Under the pieces are notes generated by a model. That model worked only from the letters and a program-made list of their open reading frames with translations, had not been told where the DNA came from and searched no databases. Shown piece by piece: positions 53,305-63,834 of a stretch of DNA of 64,000 nt. The first letter of the stretch is position 1; each line of letters begins with the position of its first letter. Position numbers and translations under genes: made by a program. Location: positions 7,753,001 to 7,817,000 of the forward strand of contig NZ_JARUBN010000001.1 in the NCBI RefSeq assembly GCF_029626265.1, written 5' to 3'. Source of the stretch: Micromonospora sp. WMMD1102. Lineage in GTDB: Bacteria; Actinomycetota; Actinomycetes; Mycobacteriales; Micromonosporaceae.

Positions 53305-54201
53305 TCAGGTGCCGCACCGCTCCGGTACGAACACCACCCGGGAGCGCAGTTGCCGGAAACCTGTCCGCTCCAGTTCGGCCACTACGCGTACCCGATGTGC
53401 GTCCACGTCCGCGACCACCTCGTGCGCGCCGCCGTCGGCCAGTACCCGCACCGCCTCGGCCAGCAGCTCGCCCAGGGCGGCCTCGTCGAGCAGGCCGAGA
53501 TAGGCGATCAGCGGATAGCAGGCGTCGCCGGCCGTGCCGACCAGCCCGACCGGCTCCCCGGCCCGCAGCGCGATCCGCCAGGCTTGCGCCGAGCTGCCCA
53601 GCCAGGCCAGCGGGTCGGTGGCCAGGTCGACTCCGTGGACCGCGTGGGCGACCTCCCTGCCGGTCAGCACCTCCGGATCCGCGACCCGGGCCACCAGCGC
53701 GTCGACCTCCGCCGCTCCGGCCGCGGGCCGGAAGGTGTACCGCCCGGACGGCGTCGGGAGTGGGGTACCCGTCCACGAGCAGCGCAGCCGCTCTCCCCGC
53801 TCGACCAGCCCGGCGAGCCGGGCCGCCGCCATCGGCGCCTCGGCGACGGCCAGCACCTCCGGCCGGCGGCGCCAGTGTGCCGGCAGGGCGGCGTAGTAGG
53901 TCCGGGGACCGCCGAACGCCCGGTGCGCGGCGCGCAGCAGCGTGGCGCCCACCTCCGGTTCGGCGGCCAGGTCGAACCGTTCGAGCCACGGCTCACCGAC
54001 GGCACCGGGCGGCAGGCACCAGGCGGCCCGGCCGACCATCCGGCCGCCGCTCAGGGCGACCCAGGTGTGCTCGGGACGGTAGCCGCCGCCGGCCAGCCCT
54101 TCGGCGTAGCCGAACTGGCGCGGTTGGGGCAGCGGATCGGGCATCGAGTCGAACAGACTTTCCTCGCCCGCGACGAGCGGGCGGACGACCAGATCGGTCA
54201 T
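53305..54201 (-). CDS. GNAT-like acetyltransferase
   Basis: 298 aa, probably two GNAT-type units. The N-terminal unit opens MTDLVVRPLVAGEESLFDSM and has HTWVALSGGRMVGRAAWCL, a typical core strand. The C-terminal unit has LRAGEPVGLVGTAGDACYPL, GLLDEAALGELLAEAVRVLA and VVADVDAHRVRVVAELERTGF, the last resembling the final GNAT strands. GGAGG lies about 9 bp before the ATG at 54201; codons up to 54276 were rejected as Arg/Pro-rich leader. It would transfer an acetyl group from acetyl-CoA to an unknown amine. Transcribed alone. Confidence 0.75.
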   Translation of the reverse strand: MTDLVVRPLVAGEESLFDSMPDPLPQPRQFGYAEGLAGGGYRPEHTWVALSGGRMVGRAAWCLPPGAVGEPWLERFDLAAEPEVGATLLRAAHRAFGGPRTYYAALPAHWRRRPEVLAVAEAPMAAARLAGLVERGERLRCSWTGTPLPTPSGRYTFRPAAGAAEVDALVARVADPEVLTGREVAHAVHGVDLATDPLAWLGSSAQAWRIALRAGEPVGLVGTAGDACYPLIAYLGLLDEAALGELLAEAVRVLADGGAHEVVADVDAHRVRVVAELERTGFRQLRSRVVFVPERCGT

Positions 54202-54412
54202 GGGGCGATCCTCCAGAGCTGGGCGCCCCGGGTCAGATCCGCGTGGACGCCGGGGCGCGGAGGGGGCGCAGAACATCGGACACGTTCTGACCTCCTTCCG
54301 GCTCGTCGGCGTACCGGGAACCTAGGCGGCGGCTCCTGCCAGCCGCAACGGAATTAAACTCCCGGTTCCCGGTGTTCGGACTGCTGGCGATGGCCGAGGG
54401 TGGTGAGCCGGG

Positions 54413-54754
54413 TCAGCCGGGCGGCAGCACGAATCGACCGTCGGCGGTCCGGGCCAGGGGTGCCACCTCCACCACCGCGTCCAGGTTGAGCGGGCCGTAG
54501 ATGTGCGGGAAGACGATTTCCGGCGCGACCTCGTCGTCGCGCACCGGGCTGGAGAGTCGGTCGGGGTCGATGCGGAGCAACAGCAGCGGGCCGGCGTCGG
54601 AGTACGCCGCCTCGGCCACCCCGAGCACCTGACCGCGGCGGGAGGCGTGGATGAACCCCTCGTCGGCAAGGCTCCGGCCCCGGGTGGAGATCCGGTAGTC
54701 CCCGGCGACCTGTGCCGCCGCCCAGTCCGCCTCCTCGGCGATGTGAAAGATCAC
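54413..54754 (-). CDS. DUF952 family protein
   Basis: 113 aa. It matches the DUF952 pattern throughout: FHIAEEADWAAAQVAGDYR at the start, GFIHASRRGQVLGVAE in the middle (conserved F-I-H-x-S) and FPHIYGPLNLDAVVEVAPL near the end. The family is widespread in actinobacteria and proteobacteria and uncharacterised; the conserved His and Ser suggest a small-molecule-binding or enzymatic site. It is divergent from the P450 gene 92 bp away. Confidence 0.9.
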   Translation of the reverse strand: MIFHIAEEADWAAAQVAGDYRISTRGRSLADEGFIHASRRGQVLGVAEAAYSDAGPLLLLRIDPDRLSSPVRDDEVAPEIVFPHIYGPLNLDAVVEVAPLARTADGRFVLPPG

Positions 54755-54846
54755 TTCGGTGACTGTACCGGCACCGACCAGCCCGTACGACTCTTCTGCC
54801 GGTTTGGATCCTGTTTAGTCCTGGTCTGCCCGGGCATCAAGGGCAG

Positions 54847-56079
54847 ATGCCTCCGCGTCCCGCCCTGCTCGCCGACAACACGCTGCGGCTCTTCGTCGAG
54901 GGCTACGGCTGGTTGCCCAACCTCCGCCGCCGGGAGCGGGCCGAGACCGTCCAGACCCGGCTGCTCGGGCATCGGGCGGTGGCGCTATGCGGTCCGGACG
55001 CGGCCCGGTTCTTCTACGACGAGGAGCACGTCCGGCGGCACGGTGCGATCCCGGGGCCGGTGCAGGACACGCTCTTCGGTCGCCGTGCGGTGCACACCCT
55101 CGACGGCGCCGCCCACCGGCACCGCAAGGCGATCTTCACCTCGCTGCTCACCCCCGAGGCGATCGTCAACCTCCAGCGGTACGCCACGGCGGCCTGGGAC
55201 GAGGCGGTCGGTCGCTGGCCCGCCTGGCAGCCCGTCGTACTCTTCGACGAGGCCAGCCGGGTTCTCACCCGAGCCGTCTGCCGGTGGGTAGGCGTGCCGC
55301 TGGCCGAGTCGGAGGTCGACGGGATGGCCGCCGACATGGTGACGTTGGTGGACGGCTTCGGCACCCTCGGTCCCCGGCACTGGCGTGCCCGGCAGGCGCG
55401 GGGCCGCCGGGAGCGCTGGCTGGCCGAGCTGGTCGACCAGGTCCGGGCGGGACGGCGGAGCGTCGACGCCGGATCGGCGGTCGAGGCGATCGCCCACTAC
55501 CGGGGCGTCGACGGTGAGCGGCTCGACTCCGGGCTGGCCGCCGTGGAGATCCTCAACCTGGTCCGGCCGACGGTGGCGGTGAGCTGGTTCGTCGCCTTCG
55601 CCGCGCACGCCCTGCACCGCTGGTCGGAACTCCGCCCCCGGCTGCGCGCCGGCAGCGCGGACTACCTCACCGCGTTCGGGCACGAGGTCCGGCGCTTCTA
55701 TCCGTTCGCGCCGTTCGTCGCCGGTCATGCCGTCCGGGACCTCAGCTGGCAGGACGTACCGATCCCGGCCGGCTCGCTGGTGATCCTCGACCTGTACGGC
55801 CAGGACCACTCGGCCGAGTTGTGGCCGGACCCGTACACCTTCGACCCGGAGCGGTTCGTCGGCCGGGAGATCGGCGCCTTCGAGCTGATACCGCAGGGCG
55901 GGGGTGATCCGCGTACCGGCCACCGCTGTCCCGGCGAGACGACGACGGTGGCACTGCTGAGCGCGCTCACCGGCCGGCTCGCCGAGCTGGACTACCACGT
56001 GCCGGAGCAGGATCTCCGGATCTCGCTGAGCCGGGTGCCGACCCGGCCACGCAGCGGCTTCGTCCTCGTCCGGGGCTGA
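54847..56079 (+). CDS. CYP152-family cytochrome P450 (fatty-acid peroxygenase)
   Basis: 410 aa. The heme-binding loop PQGGGDPRTGHRCPGE has the long CYP152 form, with the thiolate Cys in HRCPGE. The I-helix motif is LNLVRPTVAVSWF, where Arg-Pro replaces the usual acid-alcohol pair; that Arg binds the fatty-acid carboxylate in P450-BSbeta, SPalpha and OleT. ExxR appears as HEVRRFYP. Such enzymes use H2O2 instead of a redox partner to hydroxylate fatty acids at the alpha or beta carbon, or to decarboxylate them to alkenes. HRHRKA near residue 90 fits the position that is His in OleT/BSbeta and Gln in SPalpha, but I cannot align it exactly. No redox partner gene is adjacent. Confidence 0.9.
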   Translation: MPPRPALLADNTLRLFVEGYGWLPNLRRRERAETVQTRLLGHRAVALCGPDAARFFYDEEHVRRHGAIPGPVQDTLFGRRAVHTLDGAAHRHRKAIFTSLLTPEAIVNLQRYATAAWDEAVGRWPAWQPVVLFDEASRVLTRAVCRWVGVPLAESEVDGMAADMVTLVDGFGTLGPRHWRARQARGRRERWLAELVDQVRAGRRSVDAGSAVEAIAHYRGVDGERLDSGLAAVEILNLVRPTVAVSWFVAFAAHALHRWSELRPRLRAGSADYLTAFGHEVRRFYPFAPFVAGHAVRDLSWQDVPIPAGSLVILDLYGQDHSAELWPDPYTFDPERFVGREIGAFELIPQGGGDPRTGHRCPGETTTVALLSALTGRLAELDYHVPEQDLRISLSRVPTRPRSGFVLVRG

Positions 56080-56115
56080 CCGTGTGCGTCGGGCCCCCGG
56101 GACCCGGTGCGGCGC

Positions 56116-56186
56116 CCGGAGCTGAATGCGTGACCGGAGCTGAATGCGTGACCGGAGCCAAATGCGTGACCGGAGCGAAATCGTGA
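56116..56186. repeat. Four tandem 18-bp repeats
   Basis: CCGGAGCTGAATGCGTGA occurs twice exactly (56116-56133, 56134-56151), then as CCGGAGCCAAATGCGTGA (56152-56169) and a 17-bp variant (56170-56186). The array lies 37 bp after the P450 stop and upstream of the small SAP-like gene. Confidence 0.9.
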
Positions 56187-56345
56187 GCGGAGCGCGGGGC
56201 GGCTGGTCCGGGCGGCCCGCTCGGCGCGGTGACCGGGGTGCTCGGCCGGCGGCCCGGTTTGCCCGGCACGATCGGGGGAAGCCGGGCCGTGGAGGATGGG
56301 GCCGAGTCGCGGTGCCCCTCGTCGGCGGAACTGGGAGGCTTCGAG

Positions 56346-56510
56346 ATGGATGATCGGGACGAACTTCACGACCTGCGGCAACGCGCTCACGACGCAGGCA
56401 TCCAGGGCAGCTCGAAGATGACCGAGAAGCAGCTGCGCGACGCGTTGAAGAAGACGGGCAAGGGAGCCGAACCGATGGTCGCCAAGCAGGAGGCCAAGGG
56501 CTACCTGTAG
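56346..56510 (+). CDS. Small SAP/Rho-N-like protein
   Basis: 54 aa. The sequence DELHDLRQRAHDAGIQGSS then KMTEKQLRDALKK has the helix-extended loop-helix pattern of SAP and Rho N-terminal domains, which bind nucleic acids, followed by a basic tail (KTGKGAEPMVAKQEAKGYL). GGAGG lies 7 bp before the ATG, supporting translation. Similar short proteins are frequent in Micromonosporaceae and Streptomyces, often of unknown role. A hairpin terminator follows immediately. Confidence 0.78.
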   Translation: MDDRDELHDLRQRAHDAGIQGSSKMTEKQLRDALKKTGKGAEPMVAKQEAKGYL

Positions 56511-56518
56511 GTCGGAAC

Positions 56519-56560
56519 GCGGGTACGGCCGGCGGCGACACCCGCCACGGGCGTACCCGC
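56519..56560. terminator. Bidirectional hairpin terminator
   Basis: GCGGGTACG (56519-56527) pairs with CGTACCCGC (56552-56560), with a further GGCGG/CCGCC inside, between the convergent SAP-like and CaCA genes. Confidence 0.75.
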
Positions 56561-56578
56561 AGGTGTCACCAGGGTTGC

Positions 56579-57847
56579 TCAGTCCGGGCCGGGACGGCGC
56601 CCGGACGGCGGCCCGGTTCGGGCCCGGCCGGTCGGCCAGGTCGCCCGCAGCAGGGCGGGCAGTTCCCGGCGCTGCCGGAACAGCAGGATCCCGGCCAGCA
56701 CCACGTACGCGACCGCGACGCCGTACCGGACCGTCTGGGTGGGCAGGGCGAACTGCACCGCGAAGAGCAGGAACAGCGTCGCCGCCTCGACCCGGGAGAT
56801 CCGCAGGTCGGCCAGGACGGCCACGCCGAGCAGGGTCTGCGCGGCGGTGAGGTAGAGCTCCTCGGTCTGCCGCGCGTCCAGGGCCAGCCCGGCGAACTCC
56901 CCGCCGCCGAGATAGAAGGCGATCGGCAGGCAGGCGATCAGCAGGGTCCACTGGTTGAGCTTCGCCGCCAGCAGCGCACCGAGTCCGTCGTCGGCCCGGC
57001 CGCGCAGCGCGAAGGCGATCGCCACGATCACCTCGGGTGCTTCCGACGCGACCGGGGCGAGCCACTGGACCAGCAGGAACTCGTCGATGCCGAGCGACTT
57101 GCCGGCCTCGACGAGAGACCTGCCGAACGGCTCGGCCGAGCTGAGGATCACCACTCCCGCCGTGCCGAAGAGGGCCGCGACGGTCAGCCGGCGGCGCACG
57201 GCCGGCGCCCGGGCCAGGGTGGCGGCCACCCCGACCAGGGCCTCCTCGGCGTGCTCGGCGCGCCCGACCCGGGAGAGGTAGAGCGCGAACAGGGCGCCGA
57301 GCACGATGCTGTCGTACCAGGCCAACCGTCCGGTCACCGGGATCACCAGGGCGTAGCCGGTGGCGATCAGCAGGTACACGGTCTCCGTCCGGCGGTGTGC
57401 GGAGAGGCTCACTCCGGTGGGATCACCGGGCTGCCGCCGGCGGCGTACCGCCCAGATGGCGAAGAAGACCAGCAGCGGCCAGGCGACCCCGATCAGTAGC
57501 CGGTTCGCCCCGGTCATGTTGGCCAGGGCGAACGCCGCGAACGCGGGATCGGAGCCGGCGGCGAAGGCGAAGTAGATGTCGATCGCGTATTCCGGCAGCA
57601 CCGCCACCAGGGCGAGCAGCGCCAGTGCCAGGCTCCCCGGCAGGTCGACCCGGGCCACTTCGGAGGCCCACATCAACAGGGCGACCGCCGCGAGCACCGC
57701 CACGCCGAAGACCGCCATCCCGGCGACGGCCGGCAGGTCGACGCCGGAGAGCCGCATCGCCACCGCCGGTACGGCGGCCAGTACGGCGAGGCCGACCCGG
57801 GTCGCCACTCCCCGGGCGGACACCGTGACATCGAGTCCCACCCGCAC
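56579..57847 (-). CDS. CaCA-family cation/proton antiporter
   Basis: 422 aa, about 10-11 membrane segments in two inverted halves. The alpha repeats appear as LVAVLPEYAIDIYFAFAAGS near residue 90 and ASEAPEVIVAIAFALRG near residue 265, each with the PE pair that binds cations in Na+/Ca2+ and Ca2+/H+ exchangers. A hydrophilic link (AVRRRRQPGDPTGVSLSAHRR) joins them. The GTG at 57847 is proposed; an earlier start at 57982 would add 45 Ser/Gly/Thr-rich residues encoded by repetitive DNA and looks unlikely. The transported ion is not predictable. Transcribed alone and divergent from the methyltransferase. Confidence 0.82.
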   Translation of the reverse strand: MRVGLDVTVSARGVATRVGLAVLAAVPAVAMRLSGVDLPAVAGMAVFGVAVLAAVALLMWASEVARVDLPGSLALALLALVAVLPEYAIDIYFAFAAGSDPAFAAFALANMTGANRLLIGVAWPLLVFFAIWAVRRRRQPGDPTGVSLSAHRRTETVYLLIATGYALVIPVTGRLAWYDSIVLGALFALYLSRVGRAEHAEEALVGVAATLARAPAVRRRLTVAALFGTAGVVILSSAEPFGRSLVEAGKSLGIDEFLLVQWLAPVASEAPEVIVAIAFALRGRADDGLGALLAAKLNQWTLLIACLPIAFYLGGGEFAGLALDARQTEELYLTAAQTLLGVAVLADLRISRVEAATLFLLFAVQFALPTQTVRYGVAVAYVVLAGILLFRQRRELPALLRATWPTGRARTGPPSGRRPGPD

Positions 57848-58191
57848 GTCGTCGCCACCCCCACCTGGGGTCGAGCCTGTCTGGGGCGAGCTGCCCGGGG
57901 TCGAGCTGGCCGAGGTCGAGCCCGCCTGGGTCGAGCCTGCCGGACCAGGTCGGCGGCAGGGGCGGAATCGCCCGGATGACACCGCTCCGTGCCGCCCGTG
58001 CCCGCCGGTGCCCCACCCGCCGGCCCGCTCCTGGGGTACGTTGTGGGCCTCGCGTCGCCCGACCTGAGGAGGTGGGACCGATTTCCGTGTCGATCGGCCG
58101 GGTGCTCCCGCCCCGGGGTCCGGCGGCCATCTCCGGGTACGCCGGCTCCCGCTAGCCGAGGGGCGCCCGCAGGCGTTCCGAAGGGCTGTAC

Positions 58192-58992
58192 GTGTTCACA
58201 TCACCCCACTCCACCCAGATGTCCACCCCGGATCGCGCGGAGGTCGTCCGCCGACTCCGGGCCGCCGGTTGCGTCTTCGCCGAGGACGAGGCCGAGATCC
58301 TGAGTACGGCCGCGGGGAGCCCGGCCGAGCTGCTGGCCATGGTCGAGCGGCGGGTCGCCGGGCTGCCGCTGGAGCACATCGTCGGCTGGGTCGACTTCTG
58401 CGGCCTGCGTGTCGCCGTCGACCCGGGAGTCTTCGTGCCGCGCCGACGTACCGAGCTGTTGGTCCGCCGGGCCGTCGGGCTGGCCCGACCCGGCGCGACG
58501 GTGCTCGACCTGGCCTGTGGCTGCGGAGCGATCGGGCTGTCGGTGGCGACGCTGGTCGGCGACGTCGACCTGTACGCGGTGGACATCGAACCGGCCGCCG
58601 TCCGCTGCGCCCGGCGCAACCTCGCCCCGCTCGGCGGCCAGGTGTACGCCGGGGACCTCTACCAGCCACTCCCGGCCCGGCTGCGCGGCCGGGTCGACGT
58701 GCTGGTGGCGAACGTGCCGTACGTGCCGAGCGAGGCGGTCGAGCTGTTGCCGCCGGAGGCCCGGCTGCACGAGCCGCTGGTGGCGCTGGACGGCGGGCGC
58801 GACGGCCTCGACGTGCTCCGCCGGGTGGCCACCGGGGCGCCGGACTGGCTGGTGCCCGGTGGCCACCTGTTGCTGGAGACCAGCTCGGCCCAGGCCGGTG
58901 TGGCCTCGACCGCGCTGGCCGAAGCCGGGCTCGCCCCGGTGGTGGTCACCGACGACGACCTCCCGGCGACGGTGGTAGTCGGCCGCCGCTGA
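58192..58992 (+). CDS. PrmC/HemK-like protein-(glutamine-N5) methyltransferase
   Basis: 266 aa. The Rossmann methyltransferase core has VLDLACGCGAIGLSVAT (SAM-binding motif I), LYAVDIEPAAVRCARRN and VDVLVANVPYVPSEAVELL. The NVPY stands in for the NPPY tetrapeptide that holds the substrate Gln. An N-terminal helical domain (LRAAGCVFAEDEAEIL..) precedes it. True PrmC methylates release factors RF1/RF2 and usually sits by prfA; this orphan with NVPY belongs to the putative N5-glutamine methyltransferase group of actinobacteria, whose substrate is unsure. Start GTG 58192 or ATG 58219. It converges with ligA across 43 bp. Confidence 0.86.
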   Translation: MFTSPHSTQMSTPDRAEVVRRLRAAGCVFAEDEAEILSTAAGSPAELLAMVERRVAGLPLEHIVGWVDFCGLRVAVDPGVFVPRRRTELLVRRAVGLARPGATVLDLACGCGAIGLSVATLVGDVDLYAVDIEPAAVRCARRNLAPLGGQVYAGDLYQPLPARLRGRVDVLVANVPYVPSEAVELLPPEARLHEPLVALDGGRDGLDVLRRVATGAPDWLVPGGHLLLETSSAQAGVASTALAEAGLAPVVVTDDDLPATVVVGRR

Positions 58993-59035
58993 CCGCCCCG
59001 CCGCCGGCGCCCGCCGCCCCCGCCCCTAACGAGGC

Positions 59036-61649
<2,614 letters not shown>

Positions 61650-62537
61650 ATGAAAAGGGCCGTACCCCTGTCCGCGCCGCGCCGCCGGCTGAGGATCGTG
61701 TCGCTGTTCGTAGCGCTGTTCGCCCTGCTCGGCGGCTATGCCGCGGTCGATCGGGCGGAGCCGGCGCAGGCCCGGGTCGTCCGGGTCGCCGAGTTCCTGG
61801 CCGACTGCCCGTACAGCCACCGGCTGCCGGACGACCCGATCATCTTCCCGGGCCTGCCCGGCGCCTCGCACATGCACAGCTTCTTCGGCGCGACGACCAC
61901 GAACGCGTACACCAATCTCGCCGACCTGCTGAACTCCAGCACCACCTGCAACCCCCGGGTCGACGTCTCGTCCTACTGGGTGCCCACCTTCTACGCGGAC
62001 AACGTGCCGGTGGAGCCGACGATCGTCACGTTCTACTACCTCGGCGAGGGAGTGCGCAGCGACATCGTCGCCAACACCCAACCCCTGCCGCTGGGCCTGC
62101 GGATCGTCGCCGGCAACGCCAGGGCGACCGGCCCGGACTCGACCACCATCGCCCGGTGGTCCTGCCTGCACGCGGGGCATGTCGGCGCGTCCAAGGACTT
62201 CGTCAACTGTCCGGCCGGCACGATGATCGAGTCGTACCTCGACTTCCCGCAGTGTTGGAACGGCAGGGACCTCGACTCGCCGGACCACAAGAGCCACATG
62301 GCGTACCCGGTCAACCAGGCCTGCCCGTCCAGCCACCCGGTCGCGGTGCCGAAGCTGCGCCAGGTGCTGCGTTATCCGGTGAGCGGTGATCCGGCCCGGT
62401 TCCGGCTCGCCTCCGGCGGCGGCTACACCATGCACGGTGACTTCTTCAACGCCTGGCCCGAGGCGGAGATGCTCCGCCGGGTCCGGGACTGCATCCGCCC
62501 GGTGATCAAGTGCGGTGCTGACGGCCGCCCGAGCTGA
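61650..62537 (+). CDS. Secreted DUF1996 protein
   Basis: 295 aa. A signal peptide (LRIVSLFVALFALLGGYAAV) is followed by the DUF1996 pattern: AEFLADCPYSHRLPDDPIIFPG, SHMHSFFGATTTNAYT (conserved His residues), SYWVPTFY, WSCLHAG, FPQCWNGRDLDSPDHKSHMAYP and CPSSHPV. The family is common in fungi and actinomycetes, often beside carbohydrate-active genes; its biochemistry is not established, though conserved His/Cys residues suggest metal or copper binding. AGGAG lies 6 bp before the ATG. The palindromic operator upstream hints at sugar-responsive control. It is followed by a lipoprotein gene that probably works with it. Confidence 0.9.
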   Translation: MKRAVPLSAPRRRLRIVSLFVALFALLGGYAAVDRAEPAQARVVRVAEFLADCPYSHRLPDDPIIFPGLPGASHMHSFFGATTTNAYTNLADLLNSSTTCNPRVDVSSYWVPTFYADNVPVEPTIVTFYYLGEGVRSDIVANTQPLPLGLRIVAGNARATGPDSTTIARWSCLHAGHVGASKDFVNCPAGTMIESYLDFPQCWNGRDLDSPDHKSHMAYPVNQACPSSHPVAVPKLRQVLRYPVSGDPARFRLASGGGYTMHGDFFNAWPEAEMLRRVRDCIRPVIKCGADGRPS

Positions 62538-62547
62538 TCGTGGGCCG

Positions 62548-62586
62548 CGTGGGTGGGTCCGGCCACTCCGGCCGGGCCCAGCCACG
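62548..62586. terminator. Possible attenuating hairpin between DUF1996 and DUF305 genes
   Basis: CGTGGGTGGGTCCGGCC pairs imperfectly with GGCCGGGCCCAGCCACG around an ACTCC loop. It may terminate or reduce read-through to the next gene 50 bp on. Confidence 0.5.
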
Positions 62587-62635
62587 CCAACGGCGACCGG
62601 GAGCGCGGTAAGCGACCGAAGAAGGGACCACGGAG

Positions 62636-63283
62636 ATGAGACGCCGCGCCGCCCCGGGCACCGCCGCGCTGCTCGTCGTGGTCCTGCTGGCCGGCGGCTG
62701 CGCCGGCTCCGCCGCACCACTTTCCCCGGTCCCGGGTACGCCCGCCGGCGCGGCCCGGGCCACCCCCGCGCACCCGCCCGACCCGTCGGGTACGCCCGGA
62801 GCGCCGTCCGAGGCCGGCGCACCGGGTCCGGCCGCCCCGTTCAACGGCACCGACGTCGCCTGGCTGCAACTGAACATCGCTATGCACGAGCGGGTACTGC
62901 CCCTGCTGGACCTGGTGCCGCGGCGCACCGCAGACCCGGCCGTACGCCGTCTCGCCGCGCGGATCCGGCAGACCCACCGGGTCGACCTCGACCGGTCCGT
63001 GCGGTTGCTGGACCGCTCCGGTGCGCCGAGGACCAACCCGCACGAGGGGCACGACATGCCGGGCATGGTCACCGCCGTCGAGCTGGCCACCCTCGGCAGC
63101 GCACCGGAGGCCGAGTTCCGGCGCCTCCTCGGCGTACACCTCGCTGCGCACCTGGAGCAGTCCGTCCGGATTGCCGGTGCCGAGCAGCGTGCCGGCGCGG
63201 ATTCCGAGACGACCGCGCTGGCCGGTGCGATCGTCCGGACCGGAAGCGCCTACCTGAATCAGCTCGGCCGGCTTCCGGACTGA
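62636..63283 (+). CDS. DUF305-like lipoprotein
   Basis: 215 aa. A lipoprotein signal (ALLVVVLLAGGC) anchors it outside the membrane, followed by an Ala/Pro-rich linker. The C-terminal 140 residues are a helical bundle of DUF305/DUF4142-like type with MHERVLPLLDLVPRR, the Met/His-rich loop NPHEGHDMPGMVTAVEL and HLAAHLEQSVRIA. The H-x2-H-D-M-x-G-M segment resembles copper-binding DUF305 proteins. GAAGGGACCACGGAG precedes the ATG. It lies 98 bp after the DUF1996 gene on the same strand; such pairs are frequent in actinomycetes, suggesting a shared extracytoplasmic, possibly metal-related, role. Confidence 0.8.
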   Translation: MRRRAAPGTAALLVVVLLAGGCAGSAAPLSPVPGTPAGAARATPAHPPDPSGTPGAPSEAGAPGPAAPFNGTDVAWLQLNIAMHERVLPLLDLVPRRTADPAVRRLAARIRQTHRVDLDRSVRLLDRSGAPRTNPHEGHDMPGMVTAVELATLGSAPEAEFRRLLGVHLAAHLEQSVRIAGAEQRAGADSETTALAGAIVRTGSAYLNQLGRLPD

Positions 63284-63292
63284 GAACCTCAC

Positions 63293-63310
63293 CCGAGCCG
63301 ACCGGCTCGG
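63293..63310 (+). terminator. Weak hairpin after the DUF305 gene
   Basis: CCGAGCC pairs with GGCTCGG around a 4-nt loop, 10 bp past the stop. The motif CGACCGGCTCGGTG is repeated about 20 bp later. Confidence 0.5.
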
Positions 63311-63440
63311 TGTCGCAGTCGACCGGCTCGGTGCGGCTGTCGCGGTGATCGCGCAGCGCACGACCCTGACGTGGTCCGCGGTAGGTACGATTCCGACATT
63401 CCGCCTTTAGCGCGTTTTCTAATGTTCGGGCCACCCCGAT

Positions 63441-63469
63441 TTGGCGTTGGCGCCCCGGCCGTGTAACTT
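63441..63469 (+). promoter_or_regulatory. Possible upstream rrn promoter
   Basis: TTGGCG and TAACTT are separated by 17 bp, about 370 bp before the 16S gene. A tandem rrn promoter is plausible; the -10 is imperfect. Confidence 0.45.
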
Positions 63470-63616
63470 TCTCTCCCGGCAGGGCACCGGGCAAGACCGC
63501 AGAGCAACACCGCGGCGGCCGGCCTGCCAAACCCCGAACGATCGCGACGGTAACCCGGCGCGCCCGTACGGGTGCACGACGGCTGGACGAAGCATGACAA
63601 ACCGGGAGACACCGGT

Positions 63617-63645
63617 TTGACGAGGCAGAAACAGTCGGGTAAGGT
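63617..63645 (+). promoter_or_regulatory. rrn operon promoter
   Basis: TTGACG (63617-63622), 17-bp spacer, TAAGGT (63640-63645): a near-consensus housekeeping promoter of the form used by actinobacterial rRNA operons, about 190 bp upstream of 16S. The 63284-63834 stretch holds no gene, only promoters and leader. Confidence 0.82.
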
Positions 63646-63732
63646 ACAACAAGTGCCTGACGGAAACGCCAGGCAGCGGAACAAGAAGCCCCGGGTGGCG
63701 GTCCAGTTGGACTGGTTGTTCGGTGTGTGGTT

Positions 63733-63793
63733 GTTCTTTGAGAACTCAACAGGGTGCTTGATAAGCCAGTGCCAAATGTTTGTTTGTTTGGCA
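63733..63793 (+). promoter_or_regulatory. rRNA leader: antitermination/processing elements
   Basis: GTTCTTTGAGAAC (63733-63745) and the following CTCAACAG match the conserved leader before actinobacterial 16S genes. TGCCAAA..TTTGGCA (63770-63793) forms a hairpin just before the AT-rich segment leading into 16S, likely part of the precursor processing stem. Confidence 0.7.
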
Positions 63794-63834
63794 GCAAGTG
63801 TTTTTATTGTTGCTGGGTTTTGATTTTCCACGGT

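Noticed and set aside
54985..56541. 518-aa minus-strand reading across the P450 gene
   Set aside because: Antisense shadow with tandem-repeat-derived stretches (SRIWLRSRIQLRSRIQ); no start signal.
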